Below are positions 9,778 through 19,641 of a stretch of 64,000 nt of DNA, one piece after another (the first letter of the stretch is position 1; each line of letters begins with the position of its first letter). The notes beneath the pieces were generated by a model. That model did not search any database, had not been told where the DNA came from, and saw only the letters and a program-made list of their open reading frames with translations. A program made the position numbers and the translations under genes. The DNA is taken from assembly GCA_947624785.1 (NCBI GenBank), contig CANQLV010000003.1:219063-283062 (forward strand). Direction: 5' to 3'. The stretch is from Akkermansia muciniphila. Lineage in GTDB: Bacteria; Verrucomicrobiota; Verrucomicrobiia; Verrucomicrobiales; Akkermansiaceae.

Positions 9778-9845
9778 GAAGAAAAGCGGCACGGAAAAGG
9801 AAATGTGAATCCCGAGATGGACTATGATCCACAGTACTTATAGAT

Positions 9846-10081
9846 AAGGCGTCATGTTTGTACCGGATTAAGAATCCGGCGTCAACGGAAAAATCTGGGA
9901 AAAAGTTTGTTAGGGGTAATGGGGAATATAAGGATGACGGGGATAACAGGGATTAAAAAGATTCTCCTATCATCCTGATGTTCCCTATCATGCGCATTTT
10001 TTATGGCGGCGTTGATTAATCACGGATTCTTAATCCGCTATGGTTGGTTCATCAATGCGTTGATGAATAATGAAGGCGTCA
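9846..10081. repeat. Nested inverted repeats bounded by a 9-base direct repeat
   Basis: This fills most of a 420-base gap between divergent GT genes. CCGGATTAAGAATCCGG (9863-9879) faces its inverse at 10023-10037, and GGGAATATAAGGATGA (9922-9937) faces TCATCCTGATGTTCCC (9970-9985; 14 of 16 match). AAGGCGTCA occurs at 9846-9854 and again in direct orientation at 10073-10081, which could be a target duplication. It may be a small non-autonomous element or a structured RNA or terminator region. No coding capacity is seen. Confidence 0.45.
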
Positions 10082-10198
10082 CGATGGATTTTTCCCCTTT
10101 TCCATTCACCGATTGTTATTACTCCAGAACCAGCGCGAAGCCTTTCCTCCACATCCGGATTCCCGTCCAGCTCCAAAAGCGTTCCATCTCCTTCCTAA

Positions 10199-11191
10199 AT
10201 GCAGAAGCCATTTTTCAGCGTTATTATTCCAGCCTATAACCTGGAAAAATATATTGCTGCCACCATTCAGTCGGTACTGGCTCAAATATTCCAGGATTTT
10301 GAAATTATTATCGTTGACGATGGTTCTACAGACGGAACCGTTTCTATCATCCAATCTTTTCACGACCAAAGAATTCATCTTATTTCCCAGCGCAACGGCG
10401 GCGTTTCGCGAGCACGAAATGCAGGGATGAAGAAAGCCCAAGGCCTTTATATCGCTTTTCTGGACGGAGACGATTACTGGTACCCCGAACATTTGGCGCT
10501 GGCGGCTAATTTTTTCAATCTTCATCCTGAGATATTGGTTTATTCCAACCGCCACATCCTGGACGAGCTGGACAACATAGCGCCACGCCCCCCATCCCAC
10601 CCTGTATTCATCCGGAAATTAGGGTTAAGGGGATTGCTATTCATGCACCCAAGCAATGTTATCCTGAGTTCATCCCTTGCGTCTCAACTTCCGCCCTGGG
10701 AGGAAAATATGTCCTATGGAGAAGACGGCCTGTACTGGACGCGGTGCATGCGGCAGACATCCCTGATCGGGCTGGGAGGAACCGTCACCTCAATTTACCG
10801 GCAAAGGGCTTCATCCGCCATGCATGCCGTGAATTACCAGCATGTCTCCATTCATACGCTCCTTGCGCCCTTGCTGGATGAACTTGAAGCCATGAAAAAA
10901 CCCACATGGCAGTTTGCCGTTCATTTCCTGCTCATCAGGGAATTGCATTCCAACAGGTTGCTGGCTCTTGACGAAGAGGAAAGGATTTCCTTACTGGGCA
11001 GAATCAGGAAGGTTACGCATCCCTACCTGAACCGGACCTATTTTGACGCCTATGCGAGGGCATGTTTTGCAAAGGAAGGAATGGAACAATCATTTACCGC
11101 ACTCATGAGTAGAACCGTTTTCTTATGCATCTGGTTGGACCGCCTGGAGAGAATGGGAAGATCCATGTTTTTTTTCCATAGAAACCAGTAA
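10199..11191 (+). CDS. Glycosyltransferase family 2
   Basis: A 330-residue GT-A transferase, paralogous to the one at 7001-8038 and in opposite orientation. It has the canonical start FSVIIPAYNLEKYI, then IIIVDDGSTDGT, RNGGVSRARNAGM and FLDGDDYWYPEH. The shared C-terminal half includes WQFAVHFLLIRELHSNR, almost identical in its partner. It is followed after 60 bases by the GT8 gene and is probably cotranscribed with it. Acceptor and linkage cannot be read from sequence. Confidence 0.9.
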   Translation: MQKPFFSVIIPAYNLEKYIAATIQSVLAQIFQDFEIIIVDDGSTDGTVSIIQSFHDQRIHLISQRNGGVSRARNAGMKKAQGLYIAFLDGDDYWYPEHLALAANFFNLHPEILVYSNRHILDELDNIAPRPPSHPVFIRKLGLRGLLFMHPSNVILSSSLASQLPPWEENMSYGEDGLYWTRCMRQTSLIGLGGTVTSIYRQRASSAMHAVNYQHVSIHTLLAPLLDELEAMKKPTWQFAVHFLLIRELHSNRLLALDEEERISLLGRIRKVTHPYLNRTYFDAYARACFAKEGMEQSFTALMSRTVFLCIWLDRLERMGRSMFFFHRNQ

Positions 11192-11251
11192 CCCGGATGG
11201 GAAACGCAGATCCATTTCTTCACCTGCAATAGTCCATGCCGGACCTTTACC

Positions 11252-12199
11252 ATGAACATCGTATACGCTACAGACGATAAGGGCGCGCTGGGAACGGGGG
11301 TAAGCATCGTTTCCCTCATGGAGAATTTACCAGCCGACGTTCACGCCGATATTTACATCATGACAGACGGTTTGAGCGAGGATAATACGGCTCGTTTAAA
11401 TGCTCTGCAACGGTCCTACCGCTTGAATTTACATTTCATTGATATGAAGGATAAATACAAGGATTTTCCCGTTGGTTCCAAGTGGTCGGCAGCGACGTAT
11501 TACCGTCTTGGCCTCGCAGGGGAACTTCCCGCCACGGTGGAACGCGCCCTGTATGTAGATATTGATACCATTTTCAACCGGGATATCAGTTCCATGTATG
11601 AAACCGAGTTCGGGGATTGCCTCATCGCCGGCGTTTTCACTACGGAACATTTGACTGAGGAGTTTTTCTCACGCTGGAAACAGGAAATGAATCTGGGCAG
11701 GGATTCCATTTACATCAATGCAGGCGTTGTTCTTTATCATGTTAAGAAAATTCGTGAAGAACGCTTTGAAGACCAAGTTTTATCTTATGCGAAAAGCAAC
11801 ATCCATCATCTCTCCTGGCAGGATCAGGATATTTTGAACGCATGTTATCAAGAACGTATTTTCTTGCTCCATCCCATGTGGAACATCTGTGACGGAGCCA
11901 TTTGGTCGATCCGCTGGGAAGGAGTAAAAAGCTTCGAGAATAATCCCCTAGAGCCGAAGGATTTGTTGGAAGCCGCCACCAGCCCCGGCATCATCCATTA
12001 CTGGGGGCATCCCAAGCCCTGGCAGCCCAATAGCCTACGTCAGGATAACGGGCTGTTCTACAAGTATTGGAAAAAATCTCCGTGGAAAGATAAGATCCGG
12101 GTTTTCCGAAAGCAAAATGATTCTGTCCGAATGTTTGTTTCCAGAATGAGATGCCTCCTGGGAAAGGGCAAACGGCTTTTGCAGGGCAAATACCAGTAG
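11252..12199 (+). CDS. Glycosyltransferase family 8 (LPS-type hexosyltransferase)
   Basis: Retaining GT-A enzyme of 315 residues, resembling the glucosyl- and galactosyltransferases of lipopolysaccharide outer-core synthesis. Visible are MNIVYATDDKGALGTGVSIVSL at the nucleotide-sugar site, the metal-binding DxD in YVDIDTIF (about residue 108), YINAGVVLYH, WQDQDILNA and IIHYWGHPKPW with the conserved His near the C terminus. The C-terminal tail is basic (RMRCLLGKGKRLLQG), suggesting peripheral membrane binding. It lies downstream of a GT2 and probably acts in the same glycan. Confidence 0.92.
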   Translation: MNIVYATDDKGALGTGVSIVSLMENLPADVHADIYIMTDGLSEDNTARLNALQRSYRLNLHFIDMKDKYKDFPVGSKWSAATYYRLGLAGELPATVERALYVDIDTIFNRDISSMYETEFGDCLIAGVFTTEHLTEEFFSRWKQEMNLGRDSIYINAGVVLYHVKKIREERFEDQVLSYAKSNIHHLSWQDQDILNACYQERIFLLHPMWNICDGAIWSIRWEGVKSFENNPLEPKDLLEAATSPGIIHYWGHPKPWQPNSLRQDNGLFYKYWKKSPWKDKIRVFRKQNDSVRMFVSRMRCLLGKGKRLLQGKYQ

Positions 12200-12788
12200 G
12201 ATTGCGCCAGCTTTTCCTGCCTTTCCCGATGACCAGGAAGCAACCGTTTTACAGAGCGCCTTTTTATTAAGAAACGCCTGTACCAGCCATTTTTCTTTCG
12301 GGATGCCATCCGTATTCCTTTTTTCCTGGTTTTCCCCCGAGCCGGAAAATTGTCCCCACGGGATTTCCATGGCCGCAGATGCTTCAAAGGCACGAAGCTC
12401 ATGTCTTTTTCATCCCCGTCCAATGACGATCCGAAGCCCCAGTTTCAGAACTTGCCTGTCTTTCCCTCACATAAACGTTATTACGAAAGTAGAATAAGCC
12501 CCTTTTCTCCTTTTGATTTTTAGCTTTGCGTACAAAGGGTTTTCCATGGGAGCCCTTTTCACGCCCAGATTCCGGTATAGTGATTTTCCGGCTTGTCCAA
12601 AAAGATCATTTTACGAATGCCTCCATTAGTTTTCTCCAACCGGGTTCTACGGTGGCTATTTCCGCCAGGCAGTTCTGGCTGGACACGCATTTAAAGCAGG
12701 CCAGAAAGGCGTGTGCAAGAATGCGTCAACGTTTTATACCTGATGATCGTATCGGCAAGTCGGGAGTATTTTAAAAATTAGTTTATTC
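12200..12788. other. Intergenic stretch without recognisable gene
   Basis: About 590 bases between the GT8 gene and the phage-tail-like gene. Only short frames without recognisable features occur. No clear promoter or terminator was identified. It may be the scar of the event that brought in the phage-like gene. Confidence 0.4.
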
Positions 12789-14357
12789 ATGAAAGTTGAC
12801 ACTATCAAAGGAAGCTCCTATGTAATGACTTGTACAAAAGCTTGTACAGTACATGCCGTTTTAAGTTCCAGCGCGGATCCCATGCTTGTTCTGGAAGCAG
12901 GAAAAGCGGGCCAATACGGTTTTGTGGCCCCCACGGATGCGGTAGAAATATCCGATGAAGACGCTTTTGTCATACAGATTTTTAAAACGCCCGTCCCGAG
13001 ATTGTTTGTCCAGGACGGCGTTCAACCCGGAGAGGATGCCATTTTAAAAAATGTGACGGCCGAGTCCGGAACATTTGCCGGCACCGTCAACGCCAACGGC
13101 GGCGTACGCGTGCCGCTGCCTGCCACGGCCCGGGAGGCCCTGTCCTGGGACTCCATGCTGGAAGAGCAGGCCAGGCGGGAATGGCTCCTGGCGCGCAGCG
13201 CCTCCTATGCCGCCGTTCCGCCATGGGTGGCAGCGGCGGTGCGCATGCAATCCCTCAGCGTTTACAAGTATTCCAGCGCCAACGCATCCGTCAAGGAGGG
13301 CATCATTGAAAATGAACTATATGACCATGTCATTAGAATGACTCCCGCCTCCGGTATCTCCGTTCTGGGGGTGGGCACCAAGCCCTGGAAATTTGCCCAT
13401 TTGCTGGGAACCTACAAAGACTCCAGTTTTGCGGCGGCGGCGGCATGGCACATTACGGGGGCGGACAAGGCGTCCATCATGCTGGGGAGCACCACACACG
13501 GCTATGGATGCACTACAAACCTGTCCTCGCCATGCTATGCGCATCCCATTCACTGGTGCAATTATGACCATGCCGGAGCAGGGCAGGATTACAGGTTTCC
13601 TTTGCTCAATGCCGTTAATAATTATAACGGTTATGATATGACGCCCGCCTGGCAGGCGACTTTATACGGCAAGTCTTACCTGGGCAGTTCCGCGTCCTGC
13701 TTGATTCGCGGCACGGATTACGGGCGCGGCAACGGGGAAGCCCGGTATGTATGGGCGCTGGTCCCAGACGCCACCTATCTTGCCGTAGCAATGGCGCCCC
13801 GGCATGCGGCAGACCATCCCTACGTTGAAAACAGGTGGGAGTTGTTCGTCGACGGGCAATACGTCATGCCCATGACAGCGCGGTTCTGCGGCGGCGGCCA
13901 TACGGCTGTATTGTCAGCAACGGTAAAGGCCCATGAAGTCGCCAGCGCGCAGGAGGCAGGGTTGAGAATGGCCGGGATGCGGGTGAACACGGGCAGCCTG
14001 CCCGGCAGCACGGCGGCCAGGGAGATCCTGGGGAGGGTGGTCATGGACGGAGTGACGGTCAATCCCGTGCCGGAGGTGGCGGCTTCCGCGCTGGAGGTGG
14101 GAGCGGAAGGCGGTGAAGTAACGCTGACGGTATCCTCCACGCTGGCGGAGGCTGTGTACGTCATTAACGACACGATGCGCGGGCATGACCCCGCCGCCGT
14201 GTGGTGCAGCCAGTCTACCGAGCAGATACCAGCCGGAGGCGGCCAAGTTGTCCTGACGCTGGCTGCCAACACGACCGGGCAACCCCGGCAAGTGTGGGTT
14301 TTTGTCGGCCACCACTATGCCCAGACCGCTGTCGTGGAAATCAACCAGTTACCCTGA
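12789..14357 (+). CDS. Phage tail-fibre-like protein with C-terminal BACON-like domain
   Basis: A 522-residue protein of no certain family. Residues 1-75 resemble a small beta domain; residues 85-105 carry KNVTAESGTFAGTVNANGG, a pattern typical of phage tail and fibre proteins before a receptor-binding region. The last 90 residues (from VNPVPEVAASALEVGAEGG) follow the BACON pattern: a GGEVTLTVSS strand, a Trp-containing middle, IPAGGGQVVLTLAANTTGQPR, and a final VVEINQ strand. BACON domains occur in carbohydrate-active proteins and some gut phage tails. No signal peptide is visible. No other phage gene adjoins it, so it may be a prophage remnant or a domesticated adhesin. The N-terminal codons contain the TTGTACA repeats seen at the integrase. 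Confidence 0.55.
   Translation: MKVDTIKGSSYVMTCTKACTVHAVLSSSADPMLVLEAGKAGQYGFVAPTDAVEISDEDAFVIQIFKTPVPRLFVQDGVQPGEDAILKNVTAESGTFAGTVNANGGVRVPLPATAREALSWDSMLEEQARREWLLARSASYAAVPPWVAAAVRMQSLSVYKYSSANASVKEGIIENELYDHVIRMTPASGISVLGVGTKPWKFAHLLGTYKDSSFAAAAAWHITGADKASIMLGSTTHGYGCTTNLSSPCYAHPIHWCNYDHAGAGQDYRFPLLNAVNNYNGYDMTPAWQATLYGKSYLGSSASCLIRGTDYGRGNGEARYVWALVPDATYLAVAMAPRHAADHPYVENRWELFVDGQYVMPMTARFCGGGHTAVLSATVKAHEVASAQEAGLRMAGMRVNTGSLPGSTAAREILGRVVMDGVTVNPVPEVAASALEVGAEGGEVTLTVSSTLAEAVYVINDTMRGHDPAAVWCSQSTEQIPAGGGQVVLTLAANTTGQPRQVWVFVGHHYAQTAVVEINQLP
12830..12848. repeat. Paired TTGTACA motif inside the phage-like gene
   Basis: TTGTACA at 12830-12836 and 12842-12848, period 12, the same spacing as at the integrase (1286-1304). 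It lies about 40 bases into the coding sequence, so it could be coincidental codon use (Cys-Thr repeats) or a shared operator. Confidence 0.35.
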
Positions 14358-14437
14358 ATACAGGAATAAAAAAGAGTTGCATTTATTTTTCCTGCCAAGG
14401 GAGTAAAAAAGTCCTTATAATGACCCATAGGGAACAT

Positions 14438-15997
14438 TTACTTTTTCCTCTTCCAGAGCAGCCGCGTCCCCGCTATTGCCAGTCCACGATGTACCATGCC
14501 ACGCATGCCTTTCGTACCGCAATACATTAAAAGAATCGTCACGACGCCATAGGAAACAACCATCAGGAAGGCGCAGGCAAACCAATTCAGGAAAGATCCG
14601 GAGGGTTGCAGGGGGGAATATTTCCAAATCCAGTTCATCAGCACCATAGGTATCAGAACCAGCGCCAGCTGGTAACCGAATTGGAGCCAGTAATTCATCA
14701 CGTTCTTTCTGAATCCCCAAGTGTACAGCATGAAGGGTTTCCAAATGCCAACAATAAGCACCAGGCTGGAAATACCCCCCAGAAGAATGCCGGGCAATCC
14801 CCATAGGTAACCTCCGATAATTGCTACGGAAATGTTGATCACGCTCTCTACAATGGGCGCCCAGACATCCCAGAACAGGCCGTAGCCGTATAAAAATTGA
14901 TCCACTGCACCCCGCGTGACAGTGATGAACAGGTTGATGATGACCAGGATCATGATTTCCCGGGGGAGGATATAGCCCGCTCCCAGCCAAAGCGTGATGA
15001 ATGGCTCCAGAAGCTGGTAAAGGGTAAAGCAGATTGTCCCGGCTATCAGCATGCGCAGGGAGAATAATTCATTGAACACCTCGCGGATTTTTTCCGCGTT
15101 CCCCTCCGCGATCAGATTTCCCACGCTGGCTTCCGTGCTGCCCAGCAGGTTGTTGACCAGGAGGAACAGTTTATCCATGATGGTGGAATAGTTGCCATAG
15201 TAGGCCACCATCTGCAGGGAAACAAATGCATAAACCAGAAACGGCGTGACCTGGAACTGGAAAAAATAACCCAGCCGATGTACAAAGAGCTGCCTGGTAT
15301 ATTTAATAACCTCAGGGTATTTCCTGAACAGTTCCTTTCCCAGAGCCACATTGCTTTTCAACCAGGGATATACCTGATTAATTTTCCAGTTAAGGATGAA
15401 GGAGTAAATAATGCCGAACAGCAATTCTATCACTATCCATAGATAATAGCTGCCCGTATACCACGCAGATAATATCTGGCATAAAATTTTGATTATGGAG
15501 GCCGTCTGGAAATAGAAGGCCACCACGTAATTCCTCTGGTCCGCCCCCAGGAGGGTCTGCCTGTAGTTGGCGAAGTACCCAATCAGGGAAGAGGCGAGAA
15601 AGGAATAATAAGCAAAATAGATGACTCCATAGGAAAACCCCGTTGAAGGGAAGATCAGCGGCAGAAAACAGGAAAGCAGCAATCCGGCGGCAATAATGAT
15701 GCGCCCTATCCACCGGTACATGTAACCCAGAACAGAAATGATTTCATTAATTCTGGACTCATCATGTTCAAAAATAGGTTTATAAAGCACATATCCGATA
15801 GCCGTGCTTATGCCAAGCTCCGCCAAATTGAGAAAATTCAGCAGATTCATTAAAGTTCCCGTCAAACCGACGAAATCAGCGCCCAGGCAATTCAGGAAAA
15901 CTTTTCTTGAAAAAAATGAAATGATGAGAATCAGAACATAAAAAATGAGGTTCACCCGGGCATTCAACAGGCTTTTTTTTACGCGAGACTCCTTCAT
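14438..15997 (-). CDS. Wzx-type polysaccharide flippase (MOP superfamily)
   Basis: Integral membrane protein of 519 residues, expected to flip lipid-linked oligosaccharide across the inner membrane. The N terminus (LIFYVLILIISFFSRKVFLNCLGADFVGLTG) is typical of polysaccharide-transport MOP proteins, and about 12 to 14 hydrophobic segments run through the sequence, for example LIFYVLILIISFFS, IIIAAGLLLSCFLPLIF and ILVIINLFITVTRGA. It is on the strand opposite to its neighbours, with the convergent phage-like gene ending 80 bases away. Together with six glycosyltransferases it marks the locus as a surface-glycan cluster; no polymerase (Wzy) or ligase is recognised here. Confidence 0.85.
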   Translation of the reverse strand: MKESRVKKSLLNARVNLIFYVLILIISFFSRKVFLNCLGADFVGLTGTLMNLLNFLNLAELGISTAIGYVLYKPIFEHDESRINEIISVLGYMYRWIGRIIIAAGLLLSCFLPLIFPSTGFSYGVIYFAYYSFLASSLIGYFANYRQTLLGADQRNYVVAFYFQTASIIKILCQILSAWYTGSYYLWIVIELLFGIIYSFILNWKINQVYPWLKSNVALGKELFRKYPEVIKYTRQLFVHRLGYFFQFQVTPFLVYAFVSLQMVAYYGNYSTIMDKLFLLVNNLLGSTEASVGNLIAEGNAEKIREVFNELFSLRMLIAGTICFTLYQLLEPFITLWLGAGYILPREIMILVIINLFITVTRGAVDQFLYGYGLFWDVWAPIVESVINISVAIIGGYLWGLPGILLGGISSLVLIVGIWKPFMLYTWGFRKNVMNYWLQFGYQLALVLIPMVLMNWIWKYSPLQPSGSFLNWFACAFLMVVSYGVVTILLMYCGTKGMRGMVHRGLAIAGTRLLWKRKK

Positions 15998-16267
15998 ACC
16001 ATTTATTTCATGGATTTATCCTCTCTTCACGAGAAAACAAAAAATACAGAAATCATTCATACCCGGTTTCATTTATCCGGCTGGCAAAATACAAACAGGA
16101 TATTCTGCCAGTCATACGGCCATGAAAAGCGGCATTAATCTAGCACAACATTCCACTGCATCAACATCTTTTTACCCATAAGCCCCAACCTGCTCCATAC
16201 CAGTTATCCAATACCGTTCCATAAAGCATTCTTGTTTTATTTCCCTCTTCCATCTATATTGCCGCCC

Positions 16268-17455
16268 GTGAGCAAAGGAAGGATTCTGATTGCCGCCTAC
16301 GCCTTCCCTCCCGGGGAAGGGGGCGTGAGTATGGCGGCCTATGAAATGGCGCACAGCCTGGGCTCCAGAGGCTGGGACATTCACGTTCTCACCCGCCAGC
16401 AGGATTTGCCGGAGGATCCTTCCCGCACAAGGTGCTGCCCCATCACGGCCCTGCCGGATTCCCTGACGGACGACACCAACCGCTTGAAGGAGTACCTGGA
16501 CGCTTTTTTAAAAGATATCCAGCCGGATTTTATCGTTTACCATTCCTGGTCGGACTGGTGCCGGAAGGAATTGCTGGCATGCGCACGGGAAGCGCGCCTT
16601 CCCTTTTTTCTGCGTTCCCACGGCATGCCCACCAACCTCCGTTCCTATTTCCGCGTGGACTACCCTCCTTTTTTCGGCATGAAAAAATGGCTCTGCTCCT
16701 TTTTCCAAATACGCAGGGGCATTCTGAACGTACACCGGGAATCCCCGTTAAACCGCCTTGTTTTCCTCGACTCCTATGGAACGCCCTTCAAAGGGTTCGA
16801 TTATTATTACAGCTCCAAACTGAATCTTTCCCGTTACGTCTGCATTCCCAACACGTTTCCGGCGCTGAAACAAGCCATTCCTTTCTTCCGGGAAAAATAC
16901 GGATTGTCCCACGCGCCCGTTTTCACGTGCCCCGCCAGCGCCTGCAACACGAAGCGGCAGCTTCTGTTTATTCGCCATGTAAAGCAAACCAAGCTGGACA
17001 ACATCGTTTTCCTTTTCCTTGTTCCGCAACGCAATTCCTACGCTGAGCAAATGGAGCAGGCTATTGGGGACGATCCCAGATTCAGGATTCTTTACAATCT
17101 TCCCCGTCCGGAGGTGGAAGCCGCCATTATGGAGAGCTCCGCCGTTTTCCTTTATTCCTATCAGGAGCAGCAGCCGCTTTGCATTCTGGAGGCCATGTCG
17201 TGCGGCATCCCATGGTTTGCTCCCGATGTAGGAGCCGTTTCCACCCTGAAGGGAGGCATCATCCTGAAAAAAACATCCTCCGCCATCTTGGAAAAAACCG
17301 TGGGGGCTCTGACGGACGAAAAATTCCGGAAGCACCTGGGGCAGGAGGGGCTGCGGCAATGGCAGGAATATTATGACCCTTCAGTCGTATATCAACAATG
17401 GGAAGACCTGCTCCGCTCCATTGCCTCCTCCCGCACCCCAAAGCAGAAGGACTGA
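16268..17455 (+). CDS. Glycosyltransferase family 4 (GT-B)
   Basis: A 395-residue GT-B transferase. The N-terminal RILIAAYAFPPGEGGVSMAAYEMA contains the glycine-rich acceptor-domain loop of GT4. The C-terminal nucleotide-sugar domain has VFLYSYQEQQPLCILEAMSCGIPWF, with the E-x7-E-like region of retaining GT-B enzymes. The GTG at 16268 places the first strand at the normal position; a TTG 12 codons upstream is an alternative. It is followed by a hairpin and about 340 bases before the next GT4. Confidence 0.87.
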   Translation: MSKGRILIAAYAFPPGEGGVSMAAYEMAHSLGSRGWDIHVLTRQQDLPEDPSRTRCCPITALPDSLTDDTNRLKEYLDAFLKDIQPDFIVYHSWSDWCRKELLACAREARLPFFLRSHGMPTNLRSYFRVDYPPFFGMKKWLCSFFQIRRGILNVHRESPLNRLVFLDSYGTPFKGFDYYYSSKLNLSRYVCIPNTFPALKQAIPFFREKYGLSHAPVFTCPASACNTKRQLLFIRHVKQTKLDNIVFLFLVPQRNSYAEQMEQAIGDDPRFRILYNLPRPEVEAAIMESSAVFLYSYQEQQPLCILEAMSCGIPWFAPDVGAVSTLKGGIILKKTSSAILEKTVGALTDEKFRKHLGQEGLRQWQEYYDPSVVYQQWEDLLRSIASSRTPKQKD

Positions 17456-17479
17456 GTTGATTCCATGGGATGAACTCAG
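17452..17479 (+). terminator. Possible terminator at the end of the GT4 gene
   Basis: CTGAGTT...AACTCAG with an inner ATTCC/GGGAT pairing forms a hairpin overlapping the stop codon. A T-run begins ten bases later (from about 17489), so it is a weak candidate. The gap 17480-17799 shows no further feature I can support. Confidence 0.4.
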
Positions 17480-17799
17480 CCCCGGCTATTTTTTTCACAA
17501 ACATTATCCCATGGTAAAATGCCTTTCCGCTCTTTCCATCATTACATTTTCCGGAGCGGCCCAGTTTCTCAATTATGAGGATTTTCGCGTTAAAATTTTT
17601 CAATAGGAGATTGCGGAGGCCAAGTCTGCCGTTTTAAAGAAAGACCCTTATTGCATCAGTTTAAAAAAGGGATTCCAGATAGAAAATAGACACAATCTTT
17701 TTTTCATCTTGCTCGCAACCAAGGCACTCATCATCATACTTGCGCATTTTCTGGACTTTTCAATTCGTCCGCGTTATTAATAATCCTTGCTGTTTTTAT

Positions 17800-18969
17800 A
17801 TGGAAAATCGGTCATCTCTTCCTGTTATCGCCATTTTGGCAAACATGCCTTTGGGACGCTTGCTTCCTGAAGAGTTTCAAGATCAAGACCACACCTTGAT
17901 TCCATGGATTTATGCTCTTTTCTGTGATCTGGGTCACCAAAACCGCTATGAAATTCATTGGATTACTCTCAAAAAATATGTAAAGGCCCATACCGTCCGG
18001 CAACTGAAAGGCCAGACCATTCACATTCTGCCTGATCCAAGTTTGGCTCTGGGACTTTTAAGCGGGCATTTTCTTGCCTCCAAAAGAATACGCCTTCTTC
18101 TCCATTCCCTGAAGCCAGCCCTGGTCCATGCATGGGGCATTGAATTTCCATATGCCAAGGCATGCATGAACCAGCCGTATTCCCGATTATTATCATACCA
18201 GGGGGCCCTGCATGCCTATTGCCGGGAAAGTAAAATGCCCTTTCTGGCGCACCTTCAAGCATTCTGGGAGAAACGAACAACTCCGGCGTACCAGCATATT
18301 ACATGTGAATCACCATGGGCTGCGGAATGTGTCCGGAAACTCAACCCGGCAGCCTCCATTCATCTTATCGACTACGGCATTGAGTCCGAGTTCCAGGAAA
18401 AGAAACGCGCTCCCAGTACACGGCCATCCTGCCTGTTCGCAGGATCACTGAATGAACGCAAAGGTCTTCCCTTCCTGATTAAAGCCTTTAAAGATCCCTC
18501 CCTGGCGCATATAGACCTTTATATTGCAGGAAACGGGAAATTACGCACCAAGCTAAATTCCGGATGCCCTCCCAATATCCATTGGCTTGGGGAACTATCC
18601 CGGACGCAACTCAGGCAGCAGATGGAAACGGCCTGGTGCTTGTTACTTCCAACTCTGGCCGATACAGGACCCACCATTGTCAAGGAAGCCCGCTGTATGG
18701 AATTACCGGTTATCACTACGGTCAATGCCGGGAGCAAACAATACGTCGAAGACGGCAAATCGGGCTACATCCTCCCTGTCAAAGACAGCGAAGCCATTCG
18801 CCAAGCCGTCCTTGCCGTGACGGAATCCCTGGATAAATCCATTGCCATGGGAAAATACGGAATAGAGGAAATAAAAAGGAAGCTCAGTATTCAAACTACT
18901 TCCCAAGACTTTATGGACGTCTATGGCTCGTTGCTGGAGATGAAAGAGGAAAAAGACACGGCTTCCTGA
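17800..18969 (+). CDS. Glycosyltransferase family 4 (GT-B)
   Basis: A 389-residue GT-B transferase. The C-terminal half shows [43 protein letters not shown], then [25 protein letters not shown] with the conserved Glu of the E-x7-E region, and [12 protein letters not shown], all typical of family 4. The ATG at 17800 is used rather than an upstream TTG, because the first beta strand ([11 protein letters not shown]) follows at the right distance. It is followed by the acyltransferase after about 60 bases and is probably cotranscribed with it. Confidence 0.88.
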   Translation: MENRSSLPVIAILANMPLGRLLPEEFQDQDHTLIPWIYALFCDLGHQNRYEIHWITLKKYVKAHTVRQLKGQTIHILPDPSLALGLLSGHFLASKRIRLLLHSLKPALVHAWGIEFPYAKACMNQPYSRLLSYQGALHAYCRESKMPFLAHLQAFWEKRTTPAYQHITCESPWAAECVRKLNPAASIHLIDYGIESEFQEKKRAPSTRPSCLFAGSLNERKGLPFLIKAFKDPSLAHIDLYIAGNGKLRTKLNSGCPPNIHWLGELSRTQLRQQMETAWCLLLPTLADTGPTIVKEARCMELPVITTVNAGSKQYVEDGKSGYILPVKDSEAIRQAVLAVTESLDKSIAMGKYGIEEIKRKLSIQTTSQDFMDVYGSLLEMKEEKDTAS

Positions 18970-19031
18970 CAGGCAGGTTTTTCTTTTACCTCCGGAGCTT
19001 CCAAAGAAAACCTGTTTTCGCCTTTCTTCCC

Positions 19032-19634
19032 ATGATAAAAAAGCTCATTATTCGGTTCCTTTCAAAGATAGGCTGCCTGCTGCTCAAGCTCCGGGGAGTG
19101 CGTACCGGAACGGGCGTCATCCTGTCCGGCCTGCCCCGGATTAAAAAATTTCCGGGAGCTTCCATCACCATCGGCAACGGCGTCACCATCCACTCCATGG
19201 CGCGGATGAATCCGGTCCTTTCCCACCATGCCTGCCTGGCGGCCCTTTCCAATGAAGCCCGCATCACCGTGGAGGACGGCTGCGGCATCAGCGGGGCCAC
19301 CCTGGTTTGCGTCAACGGCATCCACATCGGACGCCACACGCTGATAGGCGCAGACACGCTGATTCTGGACAATGACATGCACTATCCCCGGAGCGGCGCC
19401 AGCTGGGGCAGCACGTGGGGAAATCCCGGACAGGGAAAACCCGTTCACATCGGAGAAGGCTGCTTCATCGGAGCCAGGGCCGTCATTTTGAAAGGTGTCA
19501 CCATCGGTTCCGGAGCCGTGGTAGCCGCCGGAGCCGTCGTCACCAGGGATGTGCCTTCCGGCTGTCTCGCCATCGGCAATCCCGCAGAAAACAAGCCTCT
19601 GCCCGAACGTCTCAAGCATCCGGAAAAATCCTGA
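19032..19634 (+). CDS. Left-handed beta-helix (hexapeptide) acyltransferase
   Basis: A 200-residue protein with hexapeptide repeats, for example [61 protein letters not shown] split over residues 130-185, and a C-terminal PA-type ending ([12 protein letters not shown]). This is the WcaF/Maa-like group of O-acetyltransferases that trimerise. The conserved catalytic His region appears as [10 protein letters not shown]. It probably acetylates a sugar in the surface glycan built by the preceding glycosyltransferases. It ends 7 bases before miaA. Confidence 0.85.
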   Translation: MIKKLIIRFLSKIGCLLLKLRGVRTGTGVILSGLPRIKKFPGASITIGNGVTIHSMARMNPVLSHHACLAALSNEARITVEDGCGISGATLVCVNGIHIGRHTLIGADTLILDNDMHYPRSGASWGSTWGNPGQGKPVHIGEGCFIGARAVILKGVTIGSGAVVAAGAVVTRDVPSGCLAIGNPAENKPLPERLKHPEKS

Positions 19635-19641
19635 CTGCGCC

